Part shown: positions 7,451 to 15,752 of the stretch, piece after piece
Layout of the letters: every line of letters starts with the position of its first letter
How positions within the stretch are numbered: the stretch's first letter is position 1
NCBI RefSeq assembly: GCF_022829385.1
Contig: NZ_JAKSXX010000114.1
Coordinates: forward strand, 1-44,840
DNA length: 44,840 bases
Direction of reading: 5' to 3'
From: Methylobacterium sp. J-070
Lineage (GTDB): Bacteria; Pseudomonadota; Alphaproteobacteria; Rhizobiales; Beijerinckiaceae
Made by a program: the position numbers and the translations under genes
Notes under the pieces: generated by a model
Database searches by the model: none
The model's input: only the letters and a program-made list of their open reading frames with translations
What the model was told of the DNA's origin: nothing

Positions 7451-7703
7451 GCCGAGATGGTCCCGCTACGACAACTCCGTATGTCGCTTCCTGGCCGGAA
7501 GCCGGTGGTCCGCTTCGGAGATGGTCGGCCGGAAAAGCGGACGGCCTCCTATCGACCCAACCCGGCCACATAAATCGCCACAAGCGCTCCTTGTAAGCAG
7601 CCATTCGTCGGCCCTCCGGCAACTACCGCTCGGGGTAGGTAGCAGGAGTGCCCCCGCCATACGAAGGATCTCTAAAGCACGACCACTGCGGACGATCCTC
7701 CAG

Positions 7704-10622
7704 CTACCGCCCGTCCTCTTTGTCGGCCTCGATCAGCGACCGGATGCGTGTCGCCATCGCGTCCATCGCGAACGGTTTGGTCAGCACTACCATCCCCGGC
7801 GGAAGCGTCCCGTTGCCGAGGATCGCATTCTCCGCGTAGCCGGTGATGAACAACACTTTCAGACCGGGTCGGTGCGAGCGCGCCGCGTCGGCCATCTGCC
7901 GCCCGTTCATACCTCCGGGCAGGCCCACGTCCGTCACCAGCAGGTCGATGCGCACATCCGACTGAAGCACCTTCAGCCCCGCGGCGCTGTCGCCCGCCTC
8001 GATGGCTAGGTAACCGAGGTCTTCCAGGATGTCGGTGATGAGCATCCGTACGGACGGTTCGTCGTCCACCACCAGCACCGTCTCGCCCTGATCGGACCGA
8101 TCCAGCGCAGCGAGCTTGGCGTCACCTTCCTCGTCCTCGACCTTGCCGTAGTGGCGCGGCAGGTAGATGCACACGGTGCTGCCCTCACCGACCTCGGAGT
8201 AGATGCGCACCTGCCCGCCCGACTGCTGGGCAAAGCCGTAGATCATCGACAGGCCAAGGCCGGTGCCCTCACCAATGGGCTTCGTCGTGAAGAACGGTTC
8301 GAACACCCTGGCGATAACGTCCGGTCTCATGCCGGTGCCGGTGTCAGTCACACACAGGGACAAGTACTGCCCCTCCGGCATGTCGAGCTTGCGTGAGGCC
8401 CGCTCATCGAGCCACTTGTTGTGTGTCTCGACTGTGATCCGTCCGCCATCCGGCATCGCGTCCCTGGCATTGATGCACAGATTGAGCAGCGCGTTCTCAA
8501 GCTGCGACGGGTCGACCAGAGCGGGCCATAGGCCGGAAGCCCCGACCACCTCGACCGGGATGCCTGGGCCGACCGTGCGCTGGACCATCTCCTGCATGCC
8601 GGTGACGAGCCGGTTCACGTCGGTGGGCTTGGGATCGAGCGTCTGGCGGCGGGAGAACGCCAGCAGGCGGTGGGTAAGGGCGGCGGCGCGCTTCGATGCC
8701 CCTTGCGCGACCGTCGTGTAGCGCTCGACGTCGTTGAAGCGTCCCTGCTGCAGGCGTTTCTGCATCATCTCCAGGGAGCCCGAGATCCCTGCGAGCAGGT
8801 TGTTGAAGTCGTGGGCGAGGCCACCGGTGAGCTGGCCGACCGCCTCCATCTTCTGAGACTGGCGTAGCGCCTCCTCGGCCTTTCGAAGCTCGGTGATGTC
8901 GGTCGCTTCCGGCATGATCTCGATCACACGACCGTCCTTGTCGCGCACAGGATGCATCCCGAAGTCGTAGATGCGCGTCTCACCGTTTGGCAGAACGAGA
9001 GGTAATTCGGTCCGGACGCTTTGACCGTTGCTGGCCGCCCCTACCGCTCCCTTCACGAGATCGCTCATGCCGGACGAGCCGGTGAACCAAGGGGTCAACC
9101 AGAAGGGGCGGCCAACTACATCTGTTAATTCCGCGCCGATCGCTTCCAGCGAGGCTGGGTTGGCTTCCAGAAGGGTGCCATCGAGTTCCATGATACCCAT
9201 CAATTGACGGGTCAGATCGAACACGACCCGCTGACGTGCCTGGGATGTGTCTAGGAACTTCCCTTGTGCGGCAATCTCATTGACCCGTGCAGCCACTTGT
9301 TGTTCGAGGGACGCATTCAGCTCCCGCAGGGCCAAGTCGGACGCGCGCCGCTCGGTCTCGTCGCGGGCGATCTTGAGGAAGCCGAGTTCCCGCCCGGCCG
9401 CGTCAAGCAGCACCCGCAGCGAGCCGTTGAGAAAGACGAGGGTCCCATCTTTGCGCAGATGCCAACGGACGTCCGGTGCCTGCCCCTCCGCGCGCGCGTC
9501 AGCCAACTCTTCGACTGGCTGCCCCGCCTTACGATCCTCCGGCGTGAAGAGCACATCGACGCTCCGGCCGACGATCTCTTCGGCGGCGTAGCCGAAAATC
9601 GCCGACGCACCGGCAGACCAGCCCGTCACGATCCGCTCGCCGTCAGTGGTCATGATGGCGTAGTCGGTGGCTGCCTCGACGATGAGATGTAGGCGCTGCT
9701 CGCGCTCGCGCAGTTCCGCGGTCGCCGCATACATGTCGGTGACGTCGGTGCCCTCGACGAAGATGCCGACCACGGCCCCCGCATGGTCACGGATCGGCTG
9801 GTAGATGAAGTCGAGTACGCGCCGTACGCTCGGTGCACCCGGCGTGCGTTCCAGCCAGATTTCCATGCCGCGGCCGATGAACGGTTCACCCGTCGTGTAG
9901 ACACCATCAAGCAAGTCGAAGAACGGCTGTCCCGCAAACTCATGAAGTGCTTCCCGGACAGGAAGGCCGATCACGTCGCGGCCGCCGATTAGCCGCTGGT
10001 AGGCGTCGTTGGTTAGCTCGAAGCGGTGGTGCGGTTCGCGCAGGACCGCCATGAAGCTCGGGGCTTGCTTGAACATGTCGCGTAGGCGGTCGCTCTCGGC
10101 TTTCAGCGACAGGTTGAGCCCACGTAGGCTGTCTTCCAGCGCCTTGCGCTTGGTGGTCTCCGTCAGGATGGAGATCACGCCGCCGATGCCGTTGGGCGCG
10201 GTATCGTCATCGATCGGGCTAAGACCGTAGGTCCAATACGCATCCTCAACGCGCCCTCGGCGCAAGATCGGGACTCGCTGGTCCTCGTACCACGTATGGC
10301 CACCGCCGTTGCGGACCTTGGCGACCTCGGAACCGATGACCGGCCAAATCTCGCCCCAACTTTCAGAAGCCGGACGGCCGAGCGCGGAGGGATGGCGCTC
10401 GGGTCCCGCCGAGGGCACGAAGCCATCGTTGTAGAAGAACGTCGCCTCCGGCCCCCAGAAGATGTGCATGGGGTGGTGGCAATTGAGCAGCAGCCGCACC
10501 GCCGTACGCAGGCCGGACGGCCAGCTCTCGGGCTCGCCGAGTGGGGTTCTGGCCCAATCGTAGGCGCGCATCAGAGTGGCCATCTCGCCCACCCCGGCGA
10601 GGAAGTCGCGGCTACCGAACAT
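7704..10622 (-). CDS. PAS-rich hybrid sensor histidine kinase with C-terminal receiver
   Basis: About 972 residues from the ATG at 10622. Four PAS-type segments lie at roughly 40-155, 180-295, 310-425 and 465-580, each ending in a DxT/RDETER-like exit helix. The HisKA phospho-His is in GQLTGGLAHDFNNLLAGISG (about 604). The ATPase domain shows NLCINARDAMPDGG, DTGTGM and GEGTGLGLSMIYG. A receiver domain ends the protein (VLVVDDEPSVRML, phospho-Asp in LLVTDVGLPGGMNG, Lys in VLTKPF). There are no membrane helices, so it senses in the cytosol. The open frame continues 5' through the RHH gene; the ATG at 10622, four bases after that gene's stop, is chosen, with ATG 10583 (GGTGGGCGAG upstream) as alternative. 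Signal and partner regulator are unknown. Confidence 0.85.
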   Translation of the reverse strand: MFGSRDFLAGVGEMATLMRAYDWARTPLGEPESWPSGLRTAVRLLLNCHHPMHIFWGPEATFFYNDGFVPSAGPERHPSALGRPASESWGEIWPVIGSEVAKVRNGGGHTWYEDQRVPILRRGRVEDAYWTYGLSPIDDDTAPNGIGGVISILTETTKRKALEDSLRGLNLSLKAESDRLRDMFKQAPSFMAVLREPHHRFELTNDAYQRLIGGRDVIGLPVREALHEFAGQPFFDLLDGVYTTGEPFIGRGMEIWLERTPGAPSVRRVLDFIYQPIRDHAGAVVGIFVEGTDVTDMYAATAELREREQRLHLIVEAATDYAIMTTDGERIVTGWSAGASAIFGYAAEEIVGRSVDVLFTPEDRKAGQPVEELADARAEGQAPDVRWHLRKDGTLVFLNGSLRVLLDAAGRELGFLKIARDETERRASDLALRELNASLEQQVAARVNEIAAQGKFLDTSQARQRVVFDLTRQLMGIMELDGTLLEANPASLEAIGAELTDVVGRPFWLTPWFTGSSGMSDLVKGAVGAASNGQSVRTELPLVLPNGETRIYDFGMHPVRDKDGRVIEIMPEATDITELRKAEEALRQSQKMEAVGQLTGGLAHDFNNLLAGISGSLEMMQKRLQQGRFNDVERYTTVAQGASKRAAALTHRLLAFSRRQTLDPKPTDVNRLVTGMQEMVQRTVGPGIPVEVVGASGLWPALVDPSQLENALLNLCINARDAMPDGGRITVETHNKWLDERASRKLDMPEGQYLSLCVTDTGTGMRPDVIARVFEPFFTTKPIGEGTGLGLSMIYGFAQQSGGQVRIYSEVGEGSTVCIYLPRHYGKVEDEEGDAKLAALDRSDQGETVLVVDDEPSVRMLITDILEDLGYLAIEAGDSAAGLKVLQSDVRIDLLVTDVGLPGGMNGRQMADAARSHRPGLKVLFITGYAENAILGNGTLPPGMVVLTKPFAMDAMATRIRSLIEADKEDGR

Positions 10623-10626
10623 CGGG

Positions 10627-10833
10627 TCAGGCGCGGTTAAGAGGGATAGGAGGCTGACGCGCCATCGCTTGCTGGGAGATCGGGGTCTTACCCATCTCGC
10701 CGCACTCAAACTCGCACAGGGCAGCCCGCACGACCTCCCTGACGCTGCTATGGCGGCCGGTGGCAACGCACCCTTGTAGGAACGCTCCCCGTTCCGGAGG
10801 CACAAATATTGTGATGGGTTCGCGGACGGCCAT
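10627..10833 (-). CDS. ribbon-helix-helix protein, ParD/CopG antitoxin-like
   Basis: The 68-residue product begins MAVREPITIFVPPERGAFLQ and continues CVATGRHSSVREVVRAALCEFE, matching the ParD-type ribbon-helix-helix core: a beta strand, then a GR(Y/H).S..EVVR.AL helix pair. Such proteins bind operators as dimers and often neutralise RelE/ParE toxins. No toxin gene is adjacent; instead the hybrid kinase starts four bases after the stop. It may be an orphan antitoxin remnant or a small repressor of the kinase operon. A GTG at 10842 is an alternative start. No clear ribosome-binding site is seen. Confidence 0.5.
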   Translation of the reverse strand: MAVREPITIFVPPERGAFLQGCVATGRHSSVREVVRAALCEFECGEMGKTPISQQAMARQPPIPLNRA

Positions 10834-11377
10834 GTTGGGCACTAGTGCAACCTTACACTGTCATGCATCTACATATCGGATTTGATCGAGTGCAGGGCAA
10901 AATTCGCGTCACCCCCGATTGCGGGTATTGCAGCATGCCAGTATTGTTCGCGCAGCAACTTAGCTTTCGTTGGGGTCGAGCTAAAATAATCAGATCCATC
11001 TTGACGGACATACAAAGTAGACTCTTTAGAGCAGCGACTGTGGGAATAGAACAAGAAAAAAAGCCACTCCTGAAGGATCAGCCCAAAGTTTAGGGAGTAA
11101 ACGCTCAGTACGGGCGGCGGGATTGCGACGCCATCGATGCCCCACGCCAGTAGTCAGTATAGACTCGAAGAGCACAAAATAAAATCCCACGAAATGCGTC
11201 TTACGCACAATAAATATTATAATTTCCAAATTATAAAGACAACAAATCGCCTTTTGACTGTACGAATTTATAGACATAGCAGCAGGCTCAGCAAGACGAC
11301 CTGAACACTGAGCATAAATCCAACAATGTAGCATGCGTCACGATCGAGCAGGGCCAACTTGTCCTGCTCATCCGAAG
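10834..11377. other. AT-richer intergenic region without a supported gene
   Basis: About 540 bp between the RHH gene and a small gene on the same strand. Base composition is clearly lower in GC than the neighbours, especially 11160-11260. Short open frames on both strands lack ribosome-binding sites and family signs. The only structure I see is the palindrome at 11217-11236. Confidence 0.6.
11217..11236. promoter_or_regulatory. AT-only palindrome, possible operator
   Basis: TTATAATTT and AAATTATAA form perfect 9-bp arms around CC. Such a palindrome is unlikely in this GC-rich genome by chance and could be a repressor site or a transposition scar. It is 140 bp past the 3' end of the small minus-strand gene at 11378-11596 rather than at a promoter, so the role is unclear. 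Confidence 0.3.
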
Positions 11378-11596
11378 TCACCTACGTGCTGCCTTTGCAG
11401 CTGCCCCATAGGTAAACAGCATGCGCCCTCGGGCATCAGTCACGGTGGCTATCCGGGGCCGTCCAACGTTGCCGCCGTCAACCTCATAGGATGCAATCGC
11501 GAGCGCATCTGCCTCATCCCTGGCTTTATAAATGCGCGGCTGCCCAGAAGCTGTGCCATCACTTCCTATGCGGTCGATTCTAACATTGTAATCCAT
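11378..11596 (-). CDS. small conserved-looking protein, unknown function
   Basis: The 72-residue product begins MDYNVRIDRIGSDGTASGQP and ends FTYGAAAKAARR. AGAGGCAGG lies just upstream of the ATG at 11596, which supports the start. The middle (YKARDEADALAIASYEVDGG) looks helical, and ITATVTD-like text (RIATVTDARGRMLFTYG) resembles the C-terminal strand motif of small DUF6894-type proteins found elsewhere in this window (VTDGRGRILF). That likeness is weak. No signal peptide or membrane segment. Confidence 0.6.
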   Translation of the reverse strand: MDYNVRIDRIGSDGTASGQPRIYKARDEADALAIASYEVDGGNVGRPRIATVTDARGRMLFTYGAAAKAARR

Positions 11597-11846
11597 GACC
11601 TGCCTCTCTGTTTGAGGCGATCAGCCGAGCGATCCGAACTTTGAGCCACGGCCAATTGCAACGTAGCGACGCCTACATCCTTCGATCAGATTTATCGAAG
11701 TGCTGCAGACGGCGTCAGGGCGGTTTATTAGCGCGCCATATTGCAAGTTCTGCATGAAATTTTGGCCAAAAAACTTACAAATGTTAAAAAATATAAAGTT
11801 TCAATATAACAATTGTTGTAATTCTGCTGAGCCCGCGAAACGCTTC

Positions 11847-12095
11847 ATGTCATCGTCACTTGACGAGGATGCGCGAATTGCAGTCCTGGTCCGAGCAGCC
11901 GACAGTGCACGCTTACTCACTTCCATAAGCGACCGGAACATGGCTTTGTTGGCCGAGTCCGCGCTGAAAGGGGTCACGCCGTCAGCCCTGCCGGTACCGG
12001 TGTGGGTCTACTGTGCCCACAAGACAACACACCGTCGCCTGACGGGCTATCTCATCGGCATTCAGAATAATCTGATGATTGGCCATCAGTCTTAA
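11847..12095 (+). CDS. possible small protein, unknown function
   Basis: From the ATG at 11847 an 82-residue frame begins MSSSLDEDARIAVLVRAADS and ends GIQNNLMIGHQS. Codon use in the first 45 residues looks ordinary for this genome (ARLLTSISDRNMALLAESAL), but no Shine-Dalgarno precedes the ATG and I recognise no family. The AT-rich sequence upstream (11750-11830) is not coding-like and may be its promoter region. It could be spurious. Confidence 0.35.
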   Translation: MSSSLDEDARIAVLVRAADSARLLTSISDRNMALLAESALKGVTPSALPVPVWVYCAHKTTHRRLTGYLIGIQNNLMIGHQS

Positions 12096-12245
12096 ACCGT
12101 AGGTTGTGCATCGGGCCGACCGACGTCGCACTTTTCGTTCACAATTGTTATGTTTTTGACAGGGATCGGCGAGTGTTGCCTGCGCGGTATTGCAGGCGCA
12201 AAAATCTGCTCGATCTAAGTCGACGCCGTGGCTTCGTTTTTCCCT

Positions 12246-12977
12246 ATGTTCAATGCGCTGATCCGCAAGCTCGACTGCAGCGGCTTCCTCACTGAGGTGG
12301 ACCGCGTGACGTTGCAGAAGGTGACGTCGCGCCGCCGTGAGGTTGCGCCAAAGCGAGATCTGATCCTTGAAGGCGACCGGCCCGAGTATGTCCAGGTCGT
12401 GCTTTCAGGTTTCGCCTGCCGTTATAAGCTCCTGCGGGGTGGCCAGCGCCACATCATGGCACTGCTCGTTCCGGGCGACTTTTGCGACCTGCACGTGGCC
12501 ATCCTCGGGCAAATGGATCACGCAATAGCCACGCTCACCACGTGCACCACCGTTGAAGTCTCGCGGTCGACAATCGAGGATCTTACCGACAATCACCCCC
12601 GCATCACTCGGGCGTTGTGGTGGGCGACGCTGATCGATGAGGGCATCCTGCGCGAATGGCTGGCCAACATGGGCCAGCGGCCTGCCGACCGGCAGATAGC
12701 GCACCTATTCTGCGAGTTGCACGTGCGATTGCTCTCGGTTGGCCTGGCCGGACCGTCCGGGTTCAGCATGCCCCTTCGGCAGGTCGACCTCGCCGACATG
12801 CTTGGGCTCACGCCCGTGCACGTGAACCGATCATTGCAGGAGCTGCGAGCAGCTGGGCTGCTGACGTTGCAACGTCGATGGTTAGAAGTCCTAGACGTCG
12901 ATCGGCTCCGAACCTTCTGCGACTTCAAGACGAACTATCTGCACCTGACGCCTCGCGTGGATGGCTTGAAGACGTAG
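12246..12977 (+). CDS. Crp/Fnr-family transcriptional regulator
   Basis: The 243-residue protein has a cyclic-nucleotide-binding-like beta barrel (about 15-115; VTSRRREVAPKRDLILEGD, LLVPGDFCDLHVAILG) and a C-terminal Crp-type winged helix (about 145-220) with MPLRQVDLADMLGLTPVHVN and RSLQELRAAGLL. It lacks the Cys cluster of oxygen-sensing Fnr, and the phosphate-binding cassette of true cAMP binding is not obvious. The ATG at 12246 fits family starts (M.NALIRKL); a GTG at 12228 is an alternative. Upstream is a long AT-richer leader with ACAATTGTT at 11809 and 12141, possibly autoregulatory. Confidence 0.85.
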   Translation: MFNALIRKLDCSGFLTEVDRVTLQKVTSRRREVAPKRDLILEGDRPEYVQVVLSGFACRYKLLRGGQRHIMALLVPGDFCDLHVAILGQMDHAIATLTTCTTVEVSRSTIEDLTDNHPRITRALWWATLIDEGILREWLANMGQRPADRQIAHLFCELHVRLLSVGLAGPSGFSMPLRQVDLADMLGLTPVHVNRSLQELRAAGLLTLQRRWLEVLDVDRLRTFCDFKTNYLHLTPRVDGLKT

Positions 12978-13153
12978 GCATGATCCCGGCAGGGCTCGCT
13001 CGGTCGGTCGGTGATTTTCATGCCGACTTGCAACAGAGGTTGTATTCTGGCATCAATTGATGTGGTAGATCGCCACCATCGTCGGCAAAGCTTCTGTGCG
13101 CTCTGACGCCTGAGAGACATTGTTGTGCTCTCGCATCAGGCAGGGAAGTCGTC

Positions 13154-13396
13154 GTGGCACACTACTTCTTCGACATCCACGACACACGCTTTTCCTCAGT
13201 CGATGAGGACGGGCAGGAGTGTCGTGACCGCGACGCTGTCAGTGAGCACGCATTGAGCATCCTGTGCGCCGTCGCGCGGGACAAGCCCCTCGATCACTTG
13301 CACAGTCAGCTCGGCGCAACGGTACGCGATGTAGAGAATCACGTGGTTCTCACCGCGACGGTCAGTCTATCCATCACATGGGTCGGCGAGACTTGA
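13154..13396 (+). CDS. DUF6894-type small protein
   Basis: Eighty residues starting at GTG 13154 after AGGGAAG: MAHYFFDIHDTRFSSVDEDG then DAVSEHALSILCAVARDK. The pattern (M.xYFFD.HD....DEDG.E, a helical middle, then VxD.x...L.AT.SL...W) is that of the short DUF6894 proteins common in Methylobacterium and relatives; function unknown. Three members lie between 13154 and 14276. Cytosolic, no signal peptide. Confidence 0.7.
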   Translation: MAHYFFDIHDTRFSSVDEDGQECRDRDAVSEHALSILCAVARDKPLDHLHSQLGATVRDVENHVVLTATVSLSITWVGET

Positions 13397-13488
13397 TGAA
13401 CCAATCTGCTGCGCCGAAATCTGATGCTGGACTTCGGCGGTATCTGGTCACAGGCTGATGGAGCTCGGTCATTCAGAGCTGATTACAG

Positions 13489-13737
13489 TTGCCGGGAAAC
13501 CCGGCGCAGTTCATTGTGTTCACAGAGGCTGGTGACCTTCCGGGATTGGATGAGGGTCGCACAGAGACAGCGCGGCGCGTTGGAGCATTGCTAACCCAGC
13601 ACGCGAAGCAAATCTGGGTCGACGAAGACTGGCAGATGAACGTGACTGATGGCCGTGGGCGGATCCTGTTTATTATCCATATTGCCGCGTTCACAGCTTC
13701 GGCAGTGTCGAGCAGCAAGCGACGCGACGAGCCGTAA
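13489..13737 (+). CDS. DUF6894-like protein, possibly N-terminally decayed
   Basis: The frame contains GDLPGLDEGRTETARRVGAL and VDEDWQMNVTDGRGRILFII, the C-terminal two thirds of a DUF6894 protein. The usual M-P-R-Y-x-F start is replaced by PGNPAQFIVFTEA with only a TTG (13489) as start and no good Shine-Dalgarno. Either the N-terminus diverged or the gene is broken; the stop at 13735-13737 is as expected for the family (about 80 residues). Confidence 0.5.
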   Translation: MPGNPAQFIVFTEAGDLPGLDEGRTETARRVGALLTQHAKQIWVDEDWQMNVTDGRGRILFIIHIAAFTASAVSSSKRRDEP

Positions 13738-13802
13738 CCCTCAGTCCGCGACCTTCTGCCTTCAATTCTCGATGTCCTTGAGGAAGAAGGCGTCGATCTG
13801 CT

Positions 13803-14276
13803 TCAGGGCCAAGGCCAAGGATAATGGTGCTTATGCCAATCGAAGCACATCCCAAACCCAAACCCGCCAAGCTCTGCGCCGAGAAGCTGATGCCTGAGGA
13901 ACCGCGCCTCCGGTTTATCTAAACTGCCCGCGCGGCTGAGTTTGGCAAAGATGAGGCCGTTTTCGATGCTGCGTTGATACGGATCGCGAAACCAAAGGCA
14001 TCGAAAGATTGAGCTTGGCTGTTTTGGTTTCTCCATCGAGCTAACAGCGGATGACAGTGTAACAAAGAAATCCAACCTGAACAGTATCGGGCTCGTTCCG
14101 TCCATAACTTTCATACGCCATTCCTTGTCAAGGCTTTCCAACCTCGCGCCCTCCTCAAGAAGTACACCAGCATACCGGATAGCTTCTCGCCCCGCGAACA
14201 TGGCGTCCGGCAATTCGACACCCTTTTTGTCGAGCAGAATCACGCCGCTATAGACGTTGAAATGGTAGCGCGGCAC
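13803..14276 (-). CDS. DUF6894-type protein with C-terminal extension
   Basis: The GTG at 14276 is chosen because GGAG lies six bases upstream and the product then starts M-P-R-Y-H-F-N-V-Y-S-G, the family signature. The conserved body continues to WRMKVMDGTSPILFRLDFF (about residue 78), where these proteins normally end soon after. Here the frame runs on to 157 residues through a tail rich in aromatic and basic residues (ending HKHHYPWPWP) with no known domain. The tail may reflect loss of the original stop. An ATG at 14282 is an alternative start with poor spacing. Confidence 0.6.
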   Translation of the reverse strand: MPRYHFNVYSGVILLDKKGVELPDAMFAGREAIRYAGVLLEEGARLESLDKEWRMKVMDGTSPILFRLDFFVTLSSAVSSMEKPKQPSSIFRCLWFRDPYQRSIENGLIFAKLSRAGSLDKPEARFLRHQLLGAELGGFGFGMCFDWHKHHYPWPWP

Positions 14277-14382
14277 ACGCATCTCCGCCGTTGAAGGCGG
14301 GAGCCATGGCTCTCGATCGCGGACATGCTTGAGTTCAGAGACCACGATTCCGCCAACTATGACACAGAGCAGCCGGCGGTTC

Positions 14383-14708
14383 TCACATATGGATCATGTT
14401 TTTCGACGCGCGAAGGATATGCCGCACTGTATGTGCGAACGGCATAGTCGCCTTTAGGTGCACATCGTGTTGGGTCGCGGCTGTTAGATCGGTTCCCCAC
14501 CGGTCGCCGAGCGCCTGATAGTTGCCCTCCGGCAAGTCGGCCCCCGGATTGCCGTGGGGTTCCCGGCGTCAGCACCAAGTCCAAGGTCGACGTCGCTCTC
14601 CGGCACTGTCCCCTTCGCCCGGCTCCCGAATAGCCAGACCTCGGCGACGTTCTTATTGCCGGCAGCCCAGGCGCGAATGGCATCGACCCACTCGATGGGC
14701 ATGTCCAT
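14383..14708 (-). pseudogene. MNT-type nucleotidyltransferase broken by one base in a G run
   Basis: From ATG 14708 (GGAGAAGG upstream) the frame reads MDMPIEWVDAIRAWAAGNK, then VWLFGSRAKGTVPESDVDLG, the GSxxxG...SD(V)D nucleotidyltransferase motif of minimal MNT proteins. After DLGLGADAGNPTAIRG the frame goes astray. One extra G in the five-G run (C run 14541-14545 on the plus strand) would restore DLPEGNYQALGDRWGTDL, HDVHLKA and a stop at 14385-14383, giving about 108 residues. MNT proteins often act as antitoxins with HEPN partners; none is adjacent. The lesion may be real or an assembly error. Confidence 0.65.
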
Positions 14709-14835
14709 TGGAGCCTTCTCCCCTTCGTCATATTGGTCTGGGCGCATGATGCTGCGGCATAGCTCAGTCAGCACGCCTACTTAGTGGAGCCAAAAGCCCG
14801 GAGTCGCCGCTGCCCGCCCCTGTGACACCGGGTTG

Positions 14836-14862
14836 GGGACACATCACTTGCGACGGACCGTT
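14836..14862 (+). promoter_or_regulatory. candidate sigma-EcfG-type promoter
   Basis: GGGAC (14836-14840) is followed after 18 nt by CGTT (14859-14862), one mismatch and one extra spacer base from GGAAC-N16/17-CGTT. CGTT ends 30 nt before the ATG at 14892, matching the layout before the paralogue at 218. Weak by itself; the shared position is what makes it worth noting. Confidence 0.3.
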
Positions 14863-14891
14863 CCTAGTACCCAACCCTATGAAAGGCCTTC

Positions 14892-15167
14892 ATGACCAAG
14901 CTCATCCTCGCCGTGGTTTTTGCCGCGGTGCTTACTACCCCTGTCTCTGCACAGGTCTTCGAGACCCCGACCACCACCACCGTAATCGTTCCGCCCGGTT
15001 CGCCTGGGGTCGTGACGCGTCAGCCCGGCTCGACCGGTGAGGAAGGTGTCGCAACCTACTCGCCGACGGGTCGTGCTGCCGATAGCATCTCGAACGACTC
15101 GGCTGCTTCCGGCGACGAGGGGCAGCCGTCGCGGATGGGTTCGACTGGCAGTGGTGGCGGAAAATAG
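14892..15167 (+). CDS. small secreted Gly/Ser/Thr-rich protein, paralogue of 218-496
   Basis: The 91-residue product starts MTKLILAVVFAAVLTTPVSA (signal peptide, cut after VSA). The mature part has VIVPPGSPGVVTRQPGSTG, YSPTGRAADSISNDSAASG, then EGQPSR and ends GSGGGK. The order PGSTG, PTG..AD, N/D-S-rich, QPSR, GGGK is shared with the 218-496 product, so the two are paralogues of one secreted low-complexity family. AAAGG precedes the ATG. A strong hairpin terminator follows at 15217-15253. Function unknown. Confidence 0.75.
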   Translation: MTKLILAVVFAAVLTTPVSAQVFETPTTTTVIVPPGSPGVVTRQPGSTGEEGVATYSPTGRAADSISNDSAASGDEGQPSRMGSTGSGGGK

Positions 15168-15216
15168 GTCTTATCAACAATCTTTAGATAGGTGGTGTAA
15201 TCGCCATCACTAAACC

Positions 15217-15253
15217 AAAGGCCGTTCTTTTTGAAAGAGAGAACGGCCCTTTG
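15217..15253. terminator. bidirectional hairpin terminator
   Basis: AAAGGCCGTTCT (15217-15228) pairs with AGAACGGCCCTTT (15240-15252 or so) with one bulged C and a T/A-rich loop. A-rich and T-rich flanks on both sides let it serve the plus gene ending at 15167 and the minus gene ending at 15304. Confidence 0.7.
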
Positions 15254-15303
15254 TTGGTGCTGCAGGCCGACAACGGGCTGTCTGGTTGGACAGAATACTT
15301 GAC

Positions 15304-15651
15304 CTATTTCGATGGTGCTGCTGGGTTATTGCCCGATGGGGCTGCTGCCTGTTGCTCAGCTGGCGCCTGAGGATCTTCGCCTGGCTTGTAGGTGGTCGGG
15401 GCGGCTGGCACGGGCCGATCCTTGTTCTGCGTCACTGACTTCCCACCAGGGTTGGGTGCATCTTTGGCTGCGGACTCTTCCCGCGGCACTGGTGCCTGGC
15501 TCCAGCCATCCTGGGCGCTTCGGTCCTTGTCGCCCATCGCGTCAATACCCTTGATCTCGCCAGGCTTGGTTTGGGCGTGCACGAACGCGGTGGGTGCGAG
15601 TGTTGCGAACGCGGCAAAAGCCACGCTCAGCGGAAGGGAAGCGCGGGCCAT
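15304..15651 (-). CDS. secreted Pro/Ala/Lys-rich low-complexity protein
   Basis: From ATG 15651 the 115-residue product has a signal peptide (MARASLPLSVAFAAFATLAP, cut near VHA) and a hydrophilic mature part: TKPGEIKGIDAMGDKDRSAQ, several APVPRE/PNPGGK/QNKDRP segments and an Ala/Pro/Gln-rich end closing in PAAPSK. No domain is recognised. It faces the secreted-protein gene at 14892 across a shared terminator. The open frame extends upstream but lacks a better start. A good EcfG-like promoter lies 58-62 nt upstream. Confidence 0.65.
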   Translation of the reverse strand: MARASLPLSVAFAAFATLAPTAFVHAQTKPGEIKGIDAMGDKDRSAQDGWSQAPVPREESAAKDAPNPGGKSVTQNKDRPVPAAPTTYKPGEDPQAPAEQQAAAPSGNNPAAPSK

Positions 15652-15687
15652 CGGATCGTCTCGGCTGTCGTGAAAATGTTCAGGGTC

Positions 15688-15713
15688 AACCGGTCGAGCC
15701 ATATGCCTGTTCC
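15688..15713 (-). promoter_or_regulatory. candidate sigma-EcfG-type promoter
   Basis: On the minus strand GGAAC (15713-15709) is followed after 17 nt by GGTT (15691-15688), one mismatch from GGAAC-N17-CGTT with a perfect -35. It lies 37 nt before the ATG at 15651. The best of the three EcfG-like sites seen in the window. Confidence 0.4.
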
Positions 15714-15752
15714 AGCTTGACGGACCTCTCCGATAACCGGACCGCGCCACTG

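Noticed and set aside
10845..11093. 82-codon plus-strand frame in the AT-rich gap
   Set aside because: No ribosome-binding site, no family pattern, and composition unlike neighbouring genes.
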